The notes below the pieces were generated by a model. It had not been told where the DNA came from. It saw only the letters and a program-made list of their open reading frames with translations, and did not search any database. From NCBI GenBank assembly GCA_021527695.1, contig JAKFAO010000004.1:682001-746000 (forward strand): DNA of 64,000 nucleotides. The letters run 5' to 3'. The DNA comes from Naematelia aurantialba (Eukaryota > Basidiomycota > Tremellomycetes > Tremellales > Naemateliaceae). Both the position numbers and the translations under genes were made by a program. Of this stretch, positions 59,649 to 64,000 are shown piece after piece; positions within the stretch are counted from its first letter, which is position 1; the number at the start of each line of letters is the position of its first letter.

Positions 59649-60991
59649 TCAGGCCTTGGTCTTCTTGGGAGCAGCGGCCTTCTTGGGTGCAGCCTTCTTG
59701 GGCGCAGCCTTAGCTTTGACTATGAAAAGCGATCAGCCCTGTGGCTAAAGTTCACGAAGGATACACAACGAACCAGCAGGAGCTTTCTTGGGTGCAGAAG
59801 TCTTCTTCGCAGCCGGCTTCTTGGAGGCGGGAGCCTTCTTGGCGGCGGGTTTCGCGGCAGTCTTCTTTGCGGCAGGGGCAGCCTTCTTCACAGCTGGCTT
59901 TGCGACAGTCTTGGGCTTGGCTGCGGTGGTCTTCTTGACCGCAGGCTTGGGCGGTGCGTTCTCCTTGCCGGGAGCAGAGGCCTTCTGCGTGGCTGTCAGT
60001 TGAGGAGCCCCAGCCAGGGCTGGCCTACTCGCCTTGGAGGACGGAAGCTTGACGCGACCACTGGTGCCCTTGGGCAAGGTCAGGTCACCCTTCTCCGATC
60101 CACGCCTGATGGCATTGGCGAGGTTAGTGGAGTTTGACGCGGACGACATGTCGATCTTGTAGTGGTTGGCGAGGTATCTACGCCGTGCATCAGAGCATCC
60201 ACGAGCTTGAGAAGAAGACACCTACTTCTTCAGCTGTGGGCGCGAGATACCGTTGCGAGCCTCCTCGGGGTGGGCCTTGATGGCTTCCTGCCATGGCGTT
60301 AGCACGAAGTGTTTGAGTGAGGCGACCGGTATACCGAAAGAGGTAATTCTAGAACGAAGGTGTTTACCGCTCCCGCACCAGGCAGTTCAAAGACTTCACA
60401 TGCATGGGATGGAAGTGAGGGAGGAATGAACGGGTGGGTAGACTTGGGGTCATAAGAAACAAAACGGGGATGCGAAATGGCGGTTTGGAAACGAGGGACA
60501 GAGAGGGAACGAAGGCGACGCGAGCGCGGAAAGGTGGCTTGTTTGCGTCTTTTTCAAAAATACGCCCAGGGCGCTGGAAGACAGGCGACAGGATCCGCGA
60601 CGTGCCCACAAACAGAAAGTGGGCTCCTGAAAACACTCGAAACGACGTGAAGCAATGGAAAGGCCAGGTAAGAACTGGTTGGCCACCGAAATGATATGGA
60701 CCAGCATCCCGCCCTTGTGCGCTGCCGTTGCGTGACGTCAACGACGACGACGGATACGGCGCGTATGCGAAACGCCGCCAGCTGTTAGAGATCCTCGGTG
60801 CTCACGAGCACATCGTAGGGTAGTGAAAACGGAGAGGTCAAGCGTACACAGAACGAAAAACAAAATCAAGCCGGAACACATTCTTCGACCCCCACGTCGT
60901 TCTCACTCACCTGGATCATGGCCAGGAAGGTAGGGTGACTCCCAGTAGCGGACTTCTTCTGGGGAGCAGCCTTCTTAGTAGTAGGAGCCAT
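59649..60991 (-). CDS. HHO1: Linker histone H1
   Basis: Binds linker DNA at the nucleosome dyad. Exons: 60991-60911, 60287-60226, 60177-59774, 59719-59649; 205 aa. The H15 globular domain spans the first three exons: SHPTFLAMIQ, EAIKAHPEEARNGISRPQLK, KYLANHYKIDMSSASN, TNLANAIRRGSEKGDLTLP and GTSGRVKL. The C-terminal tail is a typical Lys/Ala/Pro run (KKAAPAAKKTAAKPAAKKAP and repeats), ending PKKTKA. The start codon context is ATATGGC in a TTGTCTGG leader. Unusually, the first intron (60288-60910) is 623 nt, more than ten times the local norm, and splits the globular domain after residue 27. Confidence 0.93.
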
Positions 60992-61329
60992 ATTGTCTGG
61001 TTTGGGAACGGGTATGGGTGAAAAGCGAGTTGACTGTTTTGTTAATCGGGTCGAGAGAAATATCGAGAAGGCGGTGAGGTGCAAGACAGCGAGTAACAAC
61101 CATTGTCAGCTTTTGCTGCAGCAGTCGTACGAACGCGAGAGCAAGAGGAGGTGGAGAGGACCTGGGATGATTGTGAACAGTGTAAAGGGTCACACTCACG
61201 TCTGTCGAGGTGATTGATAGTGGATCGTAAAATTGATGTGGTGAGGGGGAAGAAGAGGGGATACGGCGCCGAGAGGGGCTTTCTTTTGAGTCGCGCGCGG
61301 AATCGTCAACCCCCCGTGATCCCCAAATT

Positions 61330-62577
61330 AAGATCACGTGACTAGAGTCAATCGCCTTTGACCCTCTCTGTCACGGTAATTTTCATATGCATGCATGCAT
61401 ATTATCAGCTCAGAGCATGCTGAGCAGGCTAATGTACCCTCATACACACTCTTGAGCTCTCAAATGGTGAAGCTGAGCAGTGACGGCTCCCGAAAGCAAA
61501 CTTGTTTATTTCGACAGCGGAATTGAGAAAACGCCGAGAGATGGTTGCGTTCTAAGTGTCGCAGACTTTGTTGCCCGGCCCGTTTCTGCCTATCGAAGTC
61601 AAATATAGGGCAGTCAAACGCACTCTTGGATAGTCAGATGTGGCTCAGGCTATCTGGCATTCCATGCTTCGTGCTGAAATCCAAAACTAATGATCAGATG
61701 CTGTATAAAGCGAGAGACAGCACGGTCTCTTAGCGTGCTCCAGCGGCGCTGTCCATTCTTTGCTTCTACCTGACATGTTACTTCTTTACAACCCTTCCAG
61801 ACACCGCGACTGGTTCCATGGAACTGTTGGGATATTCCACCCTGTCATTGCAGCTTCGTTGTAGAAATCTTGTACTTTTAAGTCTCATACTAAAGGCACT
61901 CGTAAACATCAACTCAGAAAGTGCCACTACTCCCTCCGCAATGTTCATGGCGACTTGCATTTAGCTGGAGGCTCGCTCCAACAGCGAGATCTGTATTTGA
62001 AAGGCCGCACCATCGTCTATGACAAGCTTTGAAGGCCACAAGTCTCTTTCATGGCTAGCAATGGAGAGGTCCACCTCGACCCAAGTGTCCCCCTTAGAAT
62101 GGGTCGTCCGCCATACATATATCCTGTCTTTCAAGAGGCAATTTTGGGTGCCAGCGTTCAAAATTCGGCAGAAACGTAGCAATACATCTCCTGTACCCCT
62201 GGGCACTAGCATGAACACCTGCCATACCAATGACCATCCACCAAAACCGTTCGAGCACATTGATACCCTCCAATTCTCGTTGGCGGTGGCGAATGCGAAC
62301 GCGTCCAACCTCCACCCGGGGTCCCACGGAAACCACCGAGATGTAAACAATTTGCCACTCGACGATCAGGCACAGTGTAGACGTCACGACTTTTCGGCAT
62401 TTGTTTATACCGGTTTGTGTGGCACTATATGTTGAGAATAGTTTGTCGGCCGCAGGCTTATCAAATTGGATGGATGCCATGCAGAAAAATGCCACGTCTG
62501 TTTGTGCTCCCGGTGGAGGTTTGCCTTTGAATTTTGATGCGATGGTTTTGTACTCGGTGTGTGACCATAACCTCGAG
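61330..62577. other. AT-richer region with orphan minus-strand reading frames
   Basis: Base composition is visibly less GC-rich than the surroundings (for example the CATGCATGCATATT stretch near 61385). On the minus strand three frames follow one another: one from an ATG at 62480 (MASIQFDKPAADKLFSTY...) open to 62094; a protein-like frame 62350-61961 with no ATG (WFPWDPGWRLDAFAF, GWSLVWQVFMLVPRGTGD, DTWVEVDLSIASHERD); and 61960-61778 (60 codons) starting one base after that stop. I could not join them with phase-consistent introns. They may be exons of one divergent gene head-to-head with NOP12 (98 bp apart), or a decayed gene. Confidence 0.35.
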
Positions 62578-64000
62578 ATGGGCAAAAAGTCAAAGCAGTC
62601 AGCCCCAGCGGGTGAACTCGCCCAGCACAATAAGCGAAGAAATTCCAGTGACAAAAAAAATGGCCAGGCTGCAAGCTCAGCATCTGGGGTCTCGTTGTTC
62701 GGCGAGGTCAAGGAGTCTGAGCTTGACGGCCTTTTCAGTAAAGGGGTGAGCATGGCGGACAGATTCCCTCACAGCTTAGCTCATGATCTGTCTAGGCTAC
62801 ATATACCAGACCAATCCAGCTTAAAGTGGCCTTGACATCGGCACAACCAATTGCCAGCTCCTCTAAAGTCTCAAGTCATGTCCACGTCGACGCTACAAAA
62901 AAACGGAAAGCTCAGCGGGAAGACCCTGACCAGGACGAGGAGAGTGAGCGGCTTGCAGCACCTTCCTCTTCAATAGAAGCGCCTCGCCCAGTTACTGCGA
63001 CTTCCAATGAGGAGCATCATGGAGCGGAAGAGGAAGAAGGTGACGACGAGGACGAGGACTTTGATGGTAAAGATAGCGGATTGGTGCACGAGAGCCTTAC
63101 TACCCCGAAGAAACGCAAAGAGAAGGCGTCTTCCAAGCCTTACGTTCCAGCGGACGAGAGCCCATCCGACAGAGACCGGAGGACCATCTTCGTTGGCAAT
63201 CTTCCAATAGAATGCGCAAAGACCAAGGTGTGTGCCCTTGTTGTTCACCTGCGAGTCCCGTTCACTGAAGTCAATTTTTCCCGCCAGTCCTCATTGCATC
63301 AGCTTCGCGCGCATATCCTCACATTTGCACCTTCGGCAAAAGTGGAGTCAATCCGCTTCCGCAGTATACCATTCGCAACGCCCACTTCTGGTATGCCAAG
63401 CGAGAACGGAGAAGCAGGCGACGGCAAGCGCTCAAAGCGCGAAAAGGAACGGGCGGCCGCTTGGAGGGCTCAGCAGGAGGTCCTGCAGGGAAATGATGAG
63501 AAAGCCAAAGAGGAGGTGGACAAGGCACAAACATTTATCGATGCCAAGGGGAAGCGTAAGGTGGCCTTCATCAAGAAAGACGTAAGTGCACATACGCGCG
63601 AAGGCTCATCGGCATAGTTCCACTCAGAGCTTGGCTCTTGCAACGCATATGTGGTTTTTGTGCATCCTCACCCCGATCGACCGAAGAACGTTGCACCGAT
63701 TCTCGACCCATATGAAGCGGCGGCCAAAGCCCTGGCTGCGGACGGCAGCACATTCCTCGACCGAACGATTCGCGTCGATAAAGTGCGCCTCCCCTCATCG
63801 GTCGCTCTGGAACACGCGACGAGCGCGCTGACCAAGCGGGACGCCTGGTTACCTGGCGGCACGGATCCAAAATCGAGTGTCTTTGTCGGCGGCTTGAACT
63901 ACGCTGCGAAGGAAGAAAACGTCAGAGTGTTCTTTGAGGAGTTGGTCAAGAGCGAACGAGGACCGAAACAGGCTGGAGAGAGGTATGTGTCTGGTGTAAG
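62578..64000 (+). CDS. NOP12: Nucleolar RNA-binding protein NOP12 (RBM34-like), 3' partial
   Basis: RRM protein required for pre-25S rRNA processing. Exons visible: 62578-62745, 62796-63227, 63288-63581, 63618-63982, with a GTATGT donor at 63983 and the window ending in the next intron. Start MGKKSKQSAP in context GAGATGG. Visible: an N-terminal GVSLFGEVKESELDGLFSKG segment; a Lys-rich, then acidic region; RRM1 starting RRTIFVGNLPIECAKTK and continuing after an intron with LRAHILTFAPSAKVESIRFR, a long charged insertion, FHSELGSCNAYVVFV; and RRM2 starting SSVFVGGLNYAAKEENVRVF. The split RRM1 with a long charged insertion is typical of Nop12. Note that 62578 is only 97 bp from a divergent ATG at 62480. 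Confidence 0.88.

Noticed and set aside
62094..62753. Full 219-codon minus-strand frame starting at 62753
   Set aside because: The first third is antisense to NOP12 exon 1; only the part from 62480 onward is considered possible.
1..64000. CRISPR arrays, insertion sequences, phage or toxin-antitoxin genes
   Set aside because: All coding content is intron-bearing eukaryotic; tandem repeats found are simple minisatellites without spacers.

Overview
This window looks like a gene-dense chromosome segment from a basidiomycete fungus, probably a Tremellomycetes-type yeast or relative. The order-level guess is inference. The signs are short GT-AG introns (mostly 40-65 nt, several to dozens per gene), short intergenic gaps, C-ending codon preference, and purely eukaryotic housekeeping genes on both strands. 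I see no bacterial operons, transposons, CRISPR arrays, rRNA genes or viral genes. Gene models were built by hand by joining exons at GT..AG (twice GC..AG) sites so that phase and family motifs agree. Each exon list was checked to sum to a multiple of three where possible.

Layout. 1-2365 (+): 3' part of the chromatin assembly factor 1 large subunit. 4658-6200 (+): a disordered protein with a likely C-terminal membrane segment, whose reading frame appears to switch. 6679-7626 (-): a small single-pass membrane protein. 7994-9305 (-): TSR3. 9591-12116 (+): biotin-protein ligase BPL1. 12906-14877 (-): sorting nexin SNX4. 15819-18337 (+): WDR26/GID7. 19048-19133 (-): intron-containing tRNA-Gln(UUG). 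19713-22521 (-): a Uds1-type coiled-coil protein. 22952-23876 (-): SEC66. 24193-26045 (+): Rab escort protein MRS6. 26278-30170 (-): gamma-tubulin complex protein GCP3/SPC98. 30764-33213 (-): CDC25 phosphatase. 33214-35740: mostly non-coding, with microsatellites. 35741-about 36900 (-): a single-pass membrane protein with an unresolved 5' end. 37031-42320 (+): mismatch-repair protein MSH3 in 31 exons. 42807-44864 (+): URC4 (DUF1688). 45079-49421 (-): POL5. 50895-52589 (+): a SAM methyltransferase. 53007-54468 (-): TIM21. 54669-57018 (+): TCP1/CCT alpha. 57290-58883 (+): an unknown disordered protein. 59649-60991 (-): linker histone H1. 61330-62577: an AT-richer stretch with orphan minus-strand reading frames. 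62578-64000 (+): NOP12, cut by the window end.

The genes do not form one pathway. Chromatin and replication/repair (CAF-1, MSH3, H1), ribosome biogenesis (TSR3, POL5, NOP12), cell cycle and spindle (CDC25, GCP3), trafficking and import (SNX4, SEC66, MRS6, TIM21), proteostasis (GID7, TCP1) and metabolism (BPL1, URC4) are interleaved. Several pairs are head-to-head with short shared upstream regions (SEC66/MRS6, TIM21/TCP1, SNX4/GID7).

I did not find a convincing new multi-gene system. The most unusual things are the architecture of the intron-rich genes (micro-exons of 7, 7, 10 and 11 nt, two GC-AG introns, a PIP box and catalytic motifs split by introns), the frame-switching gene at 4658-6200, the very long first intron of histone H1, and a few uncharacterised membrane or disordered proteins.
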